A program made the position numbers and the translations under genes. Of a DNA stretch of 35,381 nucleotides, positions 15,075 through 23,425 are shown in pieces (the stretch's first letter is position 1; every line of letters starts with the position of its first letter). The notes beneath the pieces were generated by a model. The model did not search any database. It had not been told where the DNA came from and saw only the letters and a list, made by a program, of their open reading frames with translations. The stretch comes from Pirellulales bacterium. Lineage in GTDB: Bacteria > Planctomycetota > Planctomycetia > Pirellulales > JAICIG01. The DNA is taken from assembly GCA_025927475.1 (NCBI GenBank), contig JAICLL010000055.1:1-35381 (forward strand), given 5' to 3'.

Positions 15075-16613
15075 ATGCTCGCGCGGTTGCGCACGTTTTC
15101 GCTGCTGGGAATCGAGGCCCTTCCGGTCGAAGTGGAGGTCGACGTTTCCGACGGGGCCTTGCCCAAGACGGTGTTGGTTGGCCTGCCCGAGGCCGCTGTC
15201 AAGGAATGCACCCACCGCGTCGAGCGGGCTTTGGTCAATTCGGGCTTCATCCGCCCGCAGAATCGCGTGGTCATCAACTTGGCCCCGGCAGACCTGCCCA
15301 AGCAAGCGGCGTCGTTCGATCTGCCCATTACGTTGGGCATTCTGGCGGGCAGCGGGCAATTGGCCTCCGACCGGTTGCAAGAATATGCCGTGGTGGGCGA
15401 ACTCGCCCTCGACGGCACGATGCGTCCCGCCAAGGGCGCACTGTCGATGGCCATCACCGCCGCTGGGGCAGACGGCTTGCGCGGCATTTTGGTTCCCGGC
15501 GAGAACGCCCGTGAAGCGGCTGTTGTGGCCGGCATCGATGTGATCGCCGTTTCTAGCCTGGCCCAAGCCGTCGGTTTTCTCACCGGGCAGATCGAAATCG
15601 AGCCGACGCCGCCCCGGCTCGACGAATGGTTTCAAACCTACGCTCGTTATGAGATCGACTTCGCCGACGTCCGCGGTCAGGAGATGGCCAAGCGGGCGAT
15701 TGTCATCGCCGCGGCGGGGGGCCACAACTTATTGATGCTCGGCCCACCAGGTTCGGGCAAAACCATGCTCGCGAAACGCTTGCCGACCATCCTGCCCGAT
15801 CTGACGGCGGTCGAATCGATCGAGACGACGCGCATTTATAGCGCCATGGGGCTGTTGCCTGCCGGGCAGCCGCTGTTGGCCACGCGGCCCTATCGCAGTC
15901 CGCACCATACGATCAGCGACGCGGGGCTGGTGGGCGGCGGCTCGACGCCCACGCCGGGCGAAATCAGTCTCAGTCACAACGGCGTGCTCTTTTTGGACGA
16001 GCTGCCCGAGTTCAATCGTCGCACGTTGGAAGTGTTGCGGCAGCCGTTGGAAGACGGCACCGTGACTATCAGCCGAGCGTTGGCCAGCACGACATTTCCG
16101 GCGAATTTCATTTTGATTGCGGCCTTGAATCCCTGTCCGTGCGGCTATCGCAACGACCCGCGCCGCGCCTGCCATTGCACGCTGCCGCAGATCGAGCGCT
16201 ATATGGCCAAGATCAGCGGGCCGTTGTTGGACCGGATCGACATCCACCTGGAAGTGCCGGCGGTGCCGTTTCGCGAGCTTTCGAGTGGCAGCCCCGGCAC
16301 CAGCAGCGCGCAGATGCGCGAGCAGGTAGTGGCCGCCCGAGCAGTGCAGACCGAGCGTTTTGAAGGTTCGCGGACGCGGCTGAATGCCAAGATGACCTCG
16401 CGGCAGGTGCGCCAGCATTGCAAACTCGACGAAGAATGCTTTAATCTGCTACGCGCGAGCGTGAACGAGCTGGGGCTGTCAGCCCGGGCGCACGACAAGG
16501 TTTTGCGCGTGGCCCGCACGATCGCCGATCTCGACCGCAGCGCGTCGATTCTGCCGGCGCACATCAGCGAGGCGATCAACTACCGGATGCTCGACCGGAA
16601 TTTGTGGAGTTAG
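15075..16613 (+). CDS. yifB: YifB/ComM-type AAA+ ATPase (magnesium chelatase subunit ChlI-like)
   Basis: 512 residues, the normal length of the family. The N-terminal ribosomal S5/Lon-like domain (about 1-180) begins MLARLRTFSLLGIEALPVEV and includes VINLAPADLPKQAASFDLPI. The ATPase core has Walker A GPPGSGKTMLAKRLP (about 224-238) and Walker B GVLFLDELPEF (about 305-313). The zinc-binding-like CxCGYxxDPxxxCxC segment (NPCPCGYRNDPRRACHCT) and the C-terminal helical segment ILPAHISEAINYRMLDR follow. Proteobacterial ComM is a hexameric helicase promoting branch migration during natural transformation, so a DNA-processing role in the cytoplasm is likely by homology. GAGG stands 5 bases before the ATG. 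It is probably transcribed alone or with the C25 peptidase gene 42 bases downstream. Confidence 0.95.
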   Translation: MLARLRTFSLLGIEALPVEVEVDVSDGALPKTVLVGLPEAAVKECTHRVERALVNSGFIRPQNRVVINLAPADLPKQAASFDLPITLGILAGSGQLASDRLQEYAVVGELALDGTMRPAKGALSMAITAAGADGLRGILVPGENAREAAVVAGIDVIAVSSLAQAVGFLTGQIEIEPTPPRLDEWFQTYARYEIDFADVRGQEMAKRAIVIAAAGGHNLLMLGPPGSGKTMLAKRLPTILPDLTAVESIETTRIYSAMGLLPAGQPLLATRPYRSPHHTISDAGLVGGGSTPTPGEISLSHNGVLFLDELPEFNRRTLEVLRQPLEDGTVTISRALASTTFPANFILIAALNPCPCGYRNDPRRACHCTLPQIERYMAKISGPLLDRIDIHLEVPAVPFRELSSGSPGTSSAQMREQVVAARAVQTERFEGSRTRLNAKMTSRQVRQHCKLDEECFNLLRASVNELGLSARAHDKVLRVARTIADLDRSASILPAHISEAINYRMLDRNLWS

Positions 16614-16655
16614 ATGCTCTTGCCCGGCGGTGCGTGTCGCCGGTAGAGTGCATTC

Positions 16656-18320
16656 ATGCACCTCGTCTCTCTGCTTTTGTTGCTGGCGACGGCGCCGGAT
16701 CCGGCGGCCGATACGGCCCTGGTTTGCCCGCGGGCGTTGCGACCCGCCATGCAGGAGTGGATCGACTATCGCCAGCGGCAGGGACGGCGCATTGCCCTGG
16801 TAGACGGCGAGCTGACGCCCGAGGGGATTCGTGGGCAGATTCGGCGCCTGGCCCGCTTGGGAAGTCTGCGGGCCGTGGTGCTGGTGGGCGATGCCGATGT
16901 CGCCGATACGAGCATGCGCGCACGCAGCGTTCCCACGCATTACGCCAAGTCCAAAGTCAATGTGCGCTGGGGTTCCGAGCCGGAAATCGCCACCGATAAT
17001 TGGTATGCCGATCTCGATGATGACCATGTGCCGGAATTGGCCATTGGGCGGTTGAGCGCCGATTCGCCTGAAGAGTTGGCGGTGGTGGTGCGCAAGATTC
17101 TGGCTTATGAGCGGGCTGGCGCGGACGAATTTGCGGGGCAAAGGCGAGACTCGCTGCGCTCGCCCCACCCCACGAGTGCAACGAATGCATCCGCTGCTGC
17201 TCATGATGATCTTTGGCGGCGGCGAATCAATCTGGTGGCGGGGCTGGGCGGTTTCGGAGCGCTGGCCGACGCCGCGCTGGAAGCCGCCGCCAAGTCGATC
17301 CTGACCGAAGGTATTCCGCCGGCCTATGCCACCACCATGACGCACGCGGCTTGGCGCAGTCCCTATTGCCCGCCGCCGCGCCGCTTCAGCGAGACCAGCG
17401 TCGACCGGTTGAATGAGGGCTGCCTGTTCTGGGTTTACCTAGGTCACGGGCATCCATGGGCGCTGGACCGGGTGCATTTTCCGGACGGTGAACATGAGAT
17501 CTTTACGATCGATCAGGCGCCGCGGCTAAAGGCGCAGCACTGCCCGCCCATCGCTCTGTTTTTGGCGTGCTACACCGGCGCGTTCGACGCGCGGCGCGAT
17601 TGCCTGGCCGAAGCCTTGCTTCGCGCGGCGGGCGGGCCGGTGGCCATCATCAGCGGCTCGCGCGTCACGATGCCCTATGGCATGAGCGTGTTGGGCATCG
17701 GACTGCTCGACGAGTGTTTTGTGAAGCGGCGCGAGACGCTCGGCGACGTGCTGCTTTATGCCAAACGAAGCATGGCGCTCGATCCCCGCACCGACGAACG
17801 TAAAAAAAGCCTCGACGCGCTGGCGGCGCTGCTGACGCCCGCCGGCGCCGACCTGGCCGACGAGCGGATTGAGCATCTGCATCTCTTCAATCTGTTGGGC
17901 GACCCACTGCTGCGATTAACGCACCCTGCGGAAGTGAAGCTTGATGTCAACCCAGCGGCGAGCGGCGGCCAATTGCTGGCGATCTCGGGCGAGTCGCCTG
18001 TCGCCGGGCAGGCGTTGGTCGAATTGGTCGTGCGACGCGATCGGCTGGCATTTCGGCCGCCGAGCCGCGCAGCCTATCAGTCGTCGGCGGAATCGGACCA
18101 AGAGTATCTGGCCACCTATCAGCGGGCCAACGACGGACAACTGGCCGCGGTGCGCGTGCCCGTTCGCGGGGGTCGATTTCAGGCAGCGCTGAACGTGCCC
18201 GACGACGCCCGGGGCGCGTGTCACGTGCGGGTCTTTGTGCAGGGCGACGGCCAGTACGCGGCAGGCGCCGCCGATGTGCAAGTGTCGGCTGCCAAGCGCA
18301 GCGAGCGCTCCGCGCCGTAG
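16656..18320 (+). CDS. Secreted gingipain-like C25 cysteine peptidase
   Basis: A 554-residue protein with a hydrophobic start (MHLVSLLLLLATAPDPAADT) that serves as signal peptide. The peptidase C25 fold follows: VVLVGDADVADT, DNWYADLDDDHVPELAIGRL (the metal-rich loop typical of C25), the catalytic His in VYLGHGHPWALD (about residue 263) and the catalytic Cys in LFLACYTGAFD (about 304). GGPVAIISGSRV, HLFNLLGDPLLRL and a C-terminal Ig-like domain (about 430-545) come after. The type IX sorting domain of gingipains is not visible, so the export route is unclear. A family-B palindrome arm is read in frame at residues 163-174. No strong Shine-Dalgarno precedes the ATG. Substrate specificity cannot be judged. 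Confidence 0.87.
   Translation: MHLVSLLLLLATAPDPAADTALVCPRALRPAMQEWIDYRQRQGRRIALVDGELTPEGIRGQIRRLARLGSLRAVVLVGDADVADTSMRARSVPTHYAKSKVNVRWGSEPEIATDNWYADLDDDHVPELAIGRLSADSPEELAVVVRKILAYERAGADEFAGQRRDSLRSPHPTSATNASAAAHDDLWRRRINLVAGLGGFGALADAALEAAAKSILTEGIPPAYATTMTHAAWRSPYCPPPRRFSETSVDRLNEGCLFWVYLGHGHPWALDRVHFPDGEHEIFTIDQAPRLKAQHCPPIALFLACYTGAFDARRDCLAEALLRAAGGPVAIISGSRVTMPYGMSVLGIGLLDECFVKRRETLGDVLLYAKRSMALDPRTDERKKSLDALAALLTPAGADLADERIEHLHLFNLLGDPLLRLTHPAEVKLDVNPAASGGQLLAISGESPVAGQALVELVVRRDRLAFRPPSRAAYQSSAESDQEYLATYQRANDGQLAAVRVPVRGGRFQAALNVPDDARGACHVRVFVQGDGQYAAGAADVQVSAAKRSERSAP
17143..17175. repeat. Palindromic repeat family B, single arm inside the C25 peptidase gene
   Basis: The 33 bases around GAGACTCGCTGCGCTCG match the right arm at 23266-23298 at about 28 positions, ending CCCCACCCCACGA versus GCCCACCCTACGG. 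The reading frame stays open and the arm is translated as RRDSLRSPHPTS, between KILAYERAGADEF and the next conserved block RRRINLVAGLGGFG. The inverted partner arm is not evident. Confidence 0.78.
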
Positions 18321-18417
18321 ACGCGCGCGTCAGTTCGCCGTAAGATGAAAGGCGGCTTCCGCCGGCGCCTCGACGCCGCCCCCCCGCAATACCATGCTTT
18401 CTGCAGAGACCAGCTCC

Positions 18418-19680
18418 ATGCCCGAGTATCCCAAGTTCTTTCGAGTTCGGCAAAAATTCGAAGCCCCGCGTGTGGCCGACATTGCGGCGGCGGTTCAATC
18501 GGAATTGGCCCGCCTGAAACTGGAGCAGCACATTAAGCCCGGCCAAACCGTGGCCATCACGGCCGGCAGCCGGGGAATTGCCAATATCCATCTGATCATT
18601 CAGGCGGCGGTCCGGTTTTTCCAGAAGCTGGGCGCCAAGCCGTTCATCGTGCCGGCCATGGGCAGCCACGGCGGCGGCACCGCTGAAGGCCAGCGCGGCA
18701 TTCTCGAAGGCTACGGCATCACCGAAGCGTTTTGCGGCTGCCCGATCAAAGCCAGCATGGAGACCATCGTCGTCTGCCAGACGGCCGAGGGTTTTCCGGT
18801 CCATTTCGATCGTCACGCTTCGGAGGCCGATCACGTATTGGTGGTGGGCCGCGTCAAGCCGCACACCGACTTCGTCGGCGATGTCGAAAGCGGCCTGATG
18901 AAAATGATGCTCATCGGCCTGGGCAAGCACGAAGGGGCCAAGGTCTATCATCGAGCGATTCTCGATTACAGCTTCCCGCAGATCGTGCGGAGTGTCGCGC
19001 ATCGTGTGATGGAACGATGTCACATTCTGGCCGGGCTGGCGATCTTGGAAAACAGCTATGACCAGACGGCCAAAATTGCCGCGGTCGGCGCCGATGAATT
19101 GGAAGAGCGCGAACGCGAGCTGCTCGTTCAAGCCCGCAAATGGATGCCCAAGCTTCCCTTTCCTCGCGTCGATATTCTGCTGATCGACGAGATGGGCAAG
19201 AACATCAGCGGGGCGGGCGTCGATACGAATGTCATTGGCCGTAAGCACATTTACCACCGTGCGGCGGACGACGAGTTTCCCAAAGTGAAGCGGATTGTGG
19301 TCCGCGGCCTGACGGAAGAGACGCACGGCAACGCCTCGGGCGTCGGCCTGATCGAGTTCTGCACCACGCGGCTCCTAAAACAGATCGACCAGCGGATCAC
19401 GCGCATCAACTGCCTGACCAGCGGCAACGTGGCCGCCTGCATGCTGCCGGTCAATTTTGACACCGACCGCGAGATCATCGACGCGGCGCTGCCCACGATT
19501 GGGTTGACCGAACCGCCGCACGCCAAGATTCTTTGGATCCACAACACGCTGGAGTTGGCCGAGGTCGAATGTTCGCAGGCATACTGGAACGACGCCCGTG
19601 AACGCGATGATCTGGAAGTGCTCTCGGAGTTGCGAGATTTGCCTTTTGACGTGCAGGGCAACCTGCCAAGGCATGTGTAA
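18418..19680 (+). CDS. DUF2088 / LarA-like nickel-dependent racemase family protein
   Basis: A 420-residue protein with the DUF2088 pattern: GQTVAITAGSRGIANI, FIVPAMGSHGGGTAEGQ, GYGITE, LVVGRVKPHTDF, GLMKMMLIGLGKHEGAKVY, ILLIDEMGKNISGAGVDTNV, and a C-terminal domain with GNVAACMLPVNFDTD. LarA proteins racemise lactate or other 2-hydroxy acids with a nickel pincer nucleotide. This branch lacks linked larBCE genes and is annotated generally as DUF2088, so the activity is an open question. The start is set at MPEYPKFFRVRQ (18418), which begins close to the conserved region; an in-frame ATG at 18394 is also possible. Neither has a strong ribosome-binding site. Cytoplasmic by absence of a signal peptide. 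Confidence 0.85.
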   Translation: MPEYPKFFRVRQKFEAPRVADIAAAVQSELARLKLEQHIKPGQTVAITAGSRGIANIHLIIQAAVRFFQKLGAKPFIVPAMGSHGGGTAEGQRGILEGYGITEAFCGCPIKASMETIVVCQTAEGFPVHFDRHASEADHVLVVGRVKPHTDFVGDVESGLMKMMLIGLGKHEGAKVYHRAILDYSFPQIVRSVAHRVMERCHILAGLAILENSYDQTAKIAAVGADELEERERELLVQARKWMPKLPFPRVDILLIDEMGKNISGAGVDTNVIGRKHIYHRAADDEFPKVKRIVVRGLTEETHGNASGVGLIEFCTTRLLKQIDQRITRINCLTSGNVAACMLPVNFDTDREIIDAALPTIGLTEPPHAKILWIHNTLELAEVECSQAYWNDARERDDLEVLSELRDLPFDVQGNLPRHV

Positions 19681-19794
19681 GCTACTCAGCACATTAGCGG
19701 AAGAGCAGGATAAACCCTTCTTAGCGTCTCCGTTGTCATGCAAAGGCCGGTAAGCTAGAATTGGATGGGTTGCTGGCGAGCCAAGAGCCCTACG

Positions 19795-20328
19795 ATGACC
19801 ATGTTCCATTACCTGCACCACGGTTTGTGCGTGACCCTGTCGGCGGCGTTGCTGCTGACCAATGGGTTGCCGATGGCGGTGCAGCACTCCCATCCGGTCG
19901 GAGCGAATCTCAGCCACCATACTCACGATGCGGGGTTGGCATGGGATGCGAGGCGGGCAAGGAATGACACAGCGGCGGTACACCAAGAGCGCGTTGCACT
20001 GTCGCCGGCTTCGTTGACCGAGGTGACCGAGCACATCCATCTACTTTGGCTGGGCATCGAGTTCACGCTGCCCGCGCCCAAGGGACACAAGCCGGATAGC
20101 AAGCTCTCCGGCTCTGGAGCCGGCATGTTGGCTCGGCTAACCGACCAGGGCGCCTCGGAGGCGAGTCCCGCTCTCTCACCTCTGATGCTCGCCGATGCCG
20201 CGTTGATTGGCGAGGCGGTCTGCGATGGCTTCTCACCAATCGTTCACATGGGTCCTTCGCGCGACGTGGCGTCGTTGCCGCTGTGTGATACCGCGCGCCA
20301 TGCGCGCTCCGGCGTGCAATTGGCCTGA
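19795..20328 (+). CDS. His-rich exported protein of unknown function at the head of the RND efflux group
   Basis: A 177-residue protein from the ATG at 19795 (another ATG lies 6 bases on). It starts MTMFHYLHHGLCVTLSAALL, a signal-peptide-like segment, then a His cluster (QHSHPVGANLSHHTHDAG) suggestive of metal binding. The rest is Ala/Ser/Leu-rich with TEVTEHIHLLWLGIEFTLP and no known domain. It is the first gene on the plus strand before the lipoprotein, adaptor and pump genes, 168 bases upstream of the lipoprotein. A periplasmic metal-binding accessory role is an inference from the histidines and the neighbours. The Shine-Dalgarno is weak. Confidence 0.6.
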   Translation: MTMFHYLHHGLCVTLSAALLLTNGLPMAVQHSHPVGANLSHHTHDAGLAWDARRARNDTAAVHQERVALSPASLTEVTEHIHLLWLGIEFTLPAPKGHKPDSKLSGSGAGMLARLTDQGASEASPALSPLMLADAALIGEAVCDGFSPIVHMGPSRDVASLPLCDTARHARSGVQLA

Positions 20329-20496
20329 TTGCTTTCCACGCGCCGCTTCTCGTCGTGGCGCATGCCATGTGCGGCGGCGCTTCTCAACCGGCGGCAAGCA
20401 AGCGTTTTTTGAGGGCACTAGCGCGCGATGTGATGCGCCGGTGACCCACGGATCGAACGGCACGACGGGCGTCTGCTCTCTTTACGCGGCGAATCA

Positions 20497-21012
20497 ATGA
20501 ACCACTTGTTGTTCTATCTGACGGCGATGATGGCATTGGCGATGCTCGCCGGCTGCCAGCCGGTGGGGTCGTCGGCCATGTGCGACTCCAATGACACTGA
20601 GAACATCGATCCCGATGACGTGCCTATCACCGAGGCCGATGTGGCGATGCCCGGCGATTACGGTGCCGCTGTCGAACGACTTTCGGAGTTTCGCGATGCC
20701 ATCCACGGAGCAATCACGAGCGGAGATCACGGTCGCGCTCATCGGCCGCTCGACGAGGCTGATATCGTGCTGCGGCGGTTGCCCGAAATTGCGCGCGACA
20801 GCGGCGTGCCGCGCCGCGATTGGGAGCAGGTCGTCGTGGCCGGCGAGGATCTCAATGAGCTGTGGGGCGAAATCCATTCGGCCATCGACGCACATCAAAC
20901 GCCTGATTACGCCGCCCGGCAAGAGGCGATCGACGAGGCCCTCGAGCGATTGCAGAGCGTTCCCCGCGAGTCCCACGTTTCCCAGCGGAAAGCACGGCAG
21001 GAAAATCCATGA
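20497..21012 (+). CDS. Predicted lipoprotein of the RND efflux operon
   Basis: 171 residues: the signal sequence MNHLLFYLTAMMALAMLAGC ends in a lipobox (MLAGC, Cys 20), followed by an acidic helical body (ERLSEFRDAIHGAITSGDH, DEADIVLRRLPEIARD, LNELWGEIHSAIDAH). No family is recognised. It may be a periplasmic helical accessory protein anchored in a membrane. The stop codon overlaps the start of the adaptor gene (ATGA at 21009-21012), so the two are translationally coupled, which ties this protein to the efflux system. Confidence 0.72.
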   Translation: MNHLLFYLTAMMALAMLAGCQPVGSSAMCDSNDTENIDPDDVPITEADVAMPGDYGAAVERLSEFRDAIHGAITSGDHGRAHRPLDEADIVLRRLPEIARDSGVPRRDWEQVVVAGEDLNELWGEIHSAIDAHQTPDYAARQEAIDEALERLQSVPRESHVSQRKARQENP

Positions 21013-23171
21013 AAAACACACTGCACGCCGGATTTCTCGCTCGGGCCAGCCGGGGCGTCGCCAAGGCTCTGCCCCAGCCACCGGCTGAAAACCCAAACTC
21101 CAAAATCCAAAATCCAAAATCGCCGGCCATTCTCGCATTGTGCCTCACGCTTCTCCTGCGCGGCATTGCCGGCGCGCACGACGACCATGAAGCGCTGCCG
21201 AGCAAAGGAGCCACCGTGCAGGGCGACCTGGTGTTGCTCTCGCCGACCGCCGAAAAGGCGATCGGTCTGACGAAAGCCAAGGTCACGCTCGAACCGTGGC
21301 GGCATATCGTGGTGGCCAACGCCGCCGTCGAAGCTCCCTGCACGAGGCATGGTTACGCCTCGGCCATGATTGCCGGCAAGATCGAACGCCTCGAGGCGCG
21401 GCCCGGCGACCACGTCGAGCAGGGCCAGCAGTTGGGCAGTATTCAAAGTCGGGAACTGGAGATGCTGCAAGCCCGGCTGTTGCAGGCGGCAACCGAGCAC
21501 GATTTGGCCATCCGGCTGCTCGATCAGCAGGAAAGTCTGGCCAGCAAGGGCGCGGTCGCCGAGAAGAACTTGTTTTCGGCTCGCGCCGACTATCGCGAAA
21601 AAACGGCCAACCTGCGACTGACCAGAGCGAAGCTGCTGGCGTTGGGGCTTTCCGCCGAAGCCATCGAAACCGTGATTGCCACTAAGGAGCCGATCCGATC
21701 GCTGCCGATTCTCAGCCCGATCGCCGGCAGCATTTCGCTGGCCGATGTTCGGGTCGGGCAAATGGTCGAACCGGCGGAGCACCTGTTCCATATCATCGAT
21801 CTGACAACGGTGATGCTGGTCGGGGAGGTGCTCGAAAGCGACGCCTGGCGAGTGCGTGAACATCAGCCGGTGCGCGTGGTGTTGGCTTCGTACGAGGACA
21901 GTCCGCTCTCGGGGCGGCTCGATCATGTGGGGCTGAAGCTCGACGACCGGCAACGCACGCTGTTGGTCCGCGCCGACCTGGAAAATCCGGACGGTCGCAT
22001 TCGGCAAGGCATGTTTGGCCGCATGGAGATTGAAGTGGGCAACGAGCCCGAGGCGATTGTCTGTCCCGCCGAAGCCGTGATCCATCGCCCGCATGGCGAC
22101 TACGTGTTTGTCGAACGTGGCCGCAATCACGGCAAGTATGAGCGCCGCGCCGTGCGGGTTGTCCAGCGCCGCGGAAATCGGGCGGAGATCGAAGATGGGC
22201 TCTTTCCCGGCCAACGCGTCGTGACCGTCGGAGCGTTGGAACTGGCCGCTTTGGTCGATCAGCTTGCGGACGGACACCATGCACCGATGACGCCGGATGC
22301 TGTCAAGCCGATGAAAGCGGTGGCACGCGTCGCCTCGCTCACCAGCGGCGACGGCCAGCGCATCGTGACGCCGGGGCGCATCGAAACGCCCACCAGCGGC
22401 AAGCAGTTTGCCACCTCGACCGTCGAAGGCCGGCTGGCCAGCATTCGGGTCGAGCGCGGAGATCGCGTGAAAGCCGGCCAGGTTTTGGCCGAGATCGACA
22501 GCCTGGAGCTTCGCAATCTGCAACTCGATTTATTGGCGGCCCAGGCCCGGCTCGATTTGACCCAGCAAACGCTCCAGCGACTGGAGGGATTGCTCGATCA
22601 AAAGCTCTTGACGCAAAAAGAAGTTTGGCAGCTTCGGTCAGACGAGCGCACGCTGGCCAGCCAGATTGACAGTCTCGGCCAGCAGTTGGCGTTGCTCGGT
22701 TTAGACGCCGCCGAAATCGAGCGGCTCGCGAAGCTCGATTTGACAGCGGCGGACTCCAGCGAAGGGTTGACCACGCTGTTGCCGGTTCGCGCGCCGGCCG
22801 ATGGCCTGGTGGCCGAATTTGAGTTGGGCATTGGTCAGGTCGTGCAGCCCGCCGACCAACTTTTTGAGTTGCAAGACCCCTCCACCATGTGGGCCGAAGC
22901 CAAGGTTTATGAGCAAGACGCCGCCCGGGTGCATGTCGGCCAGCGGGTGACCGTCACCGTCGAGGCCGATCCGGGTTTGGTGGCCCGCGGCAAAATCACC
23001 CGCATCAGCCCTGTGGTTGCCGCCCAAGGCCGCGTGTTGGCGTTGTGGGCGGAACTCGATAATCGCGAGTTGCGATTGAAAGAAGGCATGTGGGCGCAAG
23101 TCGCGATTGAGATGGATGACGAACCGCCGGCCGTCGCGAGTTCGGAAGAAGCTGCCGTAGCCGGCGAGTGA
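21009..23171 (+). CDS. cusB: Double-length periplasmic adaptor (membrane fusion protein) of a heavy-metal RND efflux system
   Basis: A 720-residue protein, about twice the usual adaptor length. Two adaptor-like halves follow each other. Half 1 (about 60-425) has a biotinyl-lipoyl-like segment KIERLEARPGDHVEQGQQLG, a coiled-coil hairpin and a beta-barrel end (VICPAEAVIHRPHGDYVFVE). Half 2 (about 440-705) repeats this with RLASIRVERGDRVKAGQVLA, helices LDLLAAQARLDLTQQTLQRL and ALWAELDNRELRLKEGMWAQ. The His/Asp-rich AHDDHEAL near residue 60 may bind metal. The N-terminal signal peptide is interrupted by a repeat insert (residues 13-38) before SPAILALCLTLLLRGIAG. AGGA stands 6 bases before the ATG. 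The pump gene follows 254 bases later. Confidence 0.9.
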   Translation: MKNTLHAGFLARASRGVAKALPQPPAENPNSKIQNPKSPAILALCLTLLLRGIAGAHDDHEALPSKGATVQGDLVLLSPTAEKAIGLTKAKVTLEPWRHIVVANAAVEAPCTRHGYASAMIAGKIERLEARPGDHVEQGQQLGSIQSRELEMLQARLLQAATEHDLAIRLLDQQESLASKGAVAEKNLFSARADYREKTANLRLTRAKLLALGLSAEAIETVIATKEPIRSLPILSPIAGSISLADVRVGQMVEPAEHLFHIIDLTTVMLVGEVLESDAWRVREHQPVRVVLASYEDSPLSGRLDHVGLKLDDRQRTLLVRADLENPDGRIRQGMFGRMEIEVGNEPEAIVCPAEAVIHRPHGDYVFVERGRNHGKYERRAVRVVQRRGNRAEIEDGLFPGQRVVTVGALELAALVDQLADGHHAPMTPDAVKPMKAVARVASLTSGDGQRIVTPGRIETPTSGKQFATSTVEGRLASIRVERGDRVKAGQVLAEIDSLELRNLQLDLLAAQARLDLTQQTLQRLEGLLDQKLLTQKEVWQLRSDERTLASQIDSLGQQLALLGLDAAEIERLAKLDLTAADSSEGLTTLLPVRAPADGLVAEFELGIGQVVQPADQLFELQDPSTMWAEAKVYEQDAARVHVGQRVTVTVEADPGLVARGKITRISPVVAAQGRVLALWAELDNRELRLKEGMWAQVAIEMDDEPPAVASSEEAAVAGE
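21045..21122. repeat. Repeat family A plus CCAAAATC tandem, inside the adaptor signal peptide region
   Basis: 21045-21085 holds the family-A palindrome (GGGGCGTCGCCAAGGCTCTG-CCCC with flanks GCCGG...CCACCGG). 21092-21122 holds tandem CCAAAATC/CCAAAAT heptamers. Both are translated in frame as RASRGVAKALPQPP then ENPNSKIQNPKSP, residues 13-38. The same pair of elements, in the same relative order, occurs at 32505-32615 in an intergenic region. Confidence 0.82.
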
Positions 23172-23191
23172 TGAAGCCATGAAAAGCAGCT

Positions 23192-23298
23192 CCGTAGGGT
23201 GGGCCGGGCGCAGCCAGTCCCACGTTTTGCCACAAGATCGTTGCCGCGTCGCGTTGCCGCCAGAAGGTGGGACTCGCTGCGCTCGGCCCACCCTACGG
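23192..23298. repeat. Palindromic repeat family B, complete intergenic copy
   Basis: Arms 23192-23223 and 23267-23298 are inverted copies matching at 30 of 32 bases (outer ends CCGTAGGGTGGGCCG and CGGCCCACCCTACGG), with a 43-base spacer. It sits between the adaptor and pump genes and can fold into one large hairpin in their shared transcript, where it could act on mRNA stability. The remainder of the 254-base gap holds only the pump's ribosome-binding site. Confidence 0.93.
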
Positions 23299-23425
23299 TT
23301 CATCGATCCATCATCCCACTATCTCTTCCGCATCACCTCATCCCCTCCTGCTTTGACACGGCAGAAAGAGTACCGGTGTTTTGGGAGCAGATGCGGAATT
23401 GGTGCGGGGATGAGGAGATGTAAGA

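Noticed and set aside
14865..15725. 286-codon open frame on the minus strand overlapping yifB
   Set aside because: It is complementary to the well-supported YifB coding sequence, has no family match or ribosome-binding site, and is explained by the high GC content.
17947..19326. 459-codon open frame on the minus strand
   Set aside because: It runs antisense across the end of the C25 peptidase gene and most of the DUF2088 gene, both clearly coding on the plus strand.
20907..22523. 538-codon open frame antisense to the adaptor gene
   Set aside because: A GC-driven shadow of the adaptor; its composition is His/Arg/Gln-rich without domain features.
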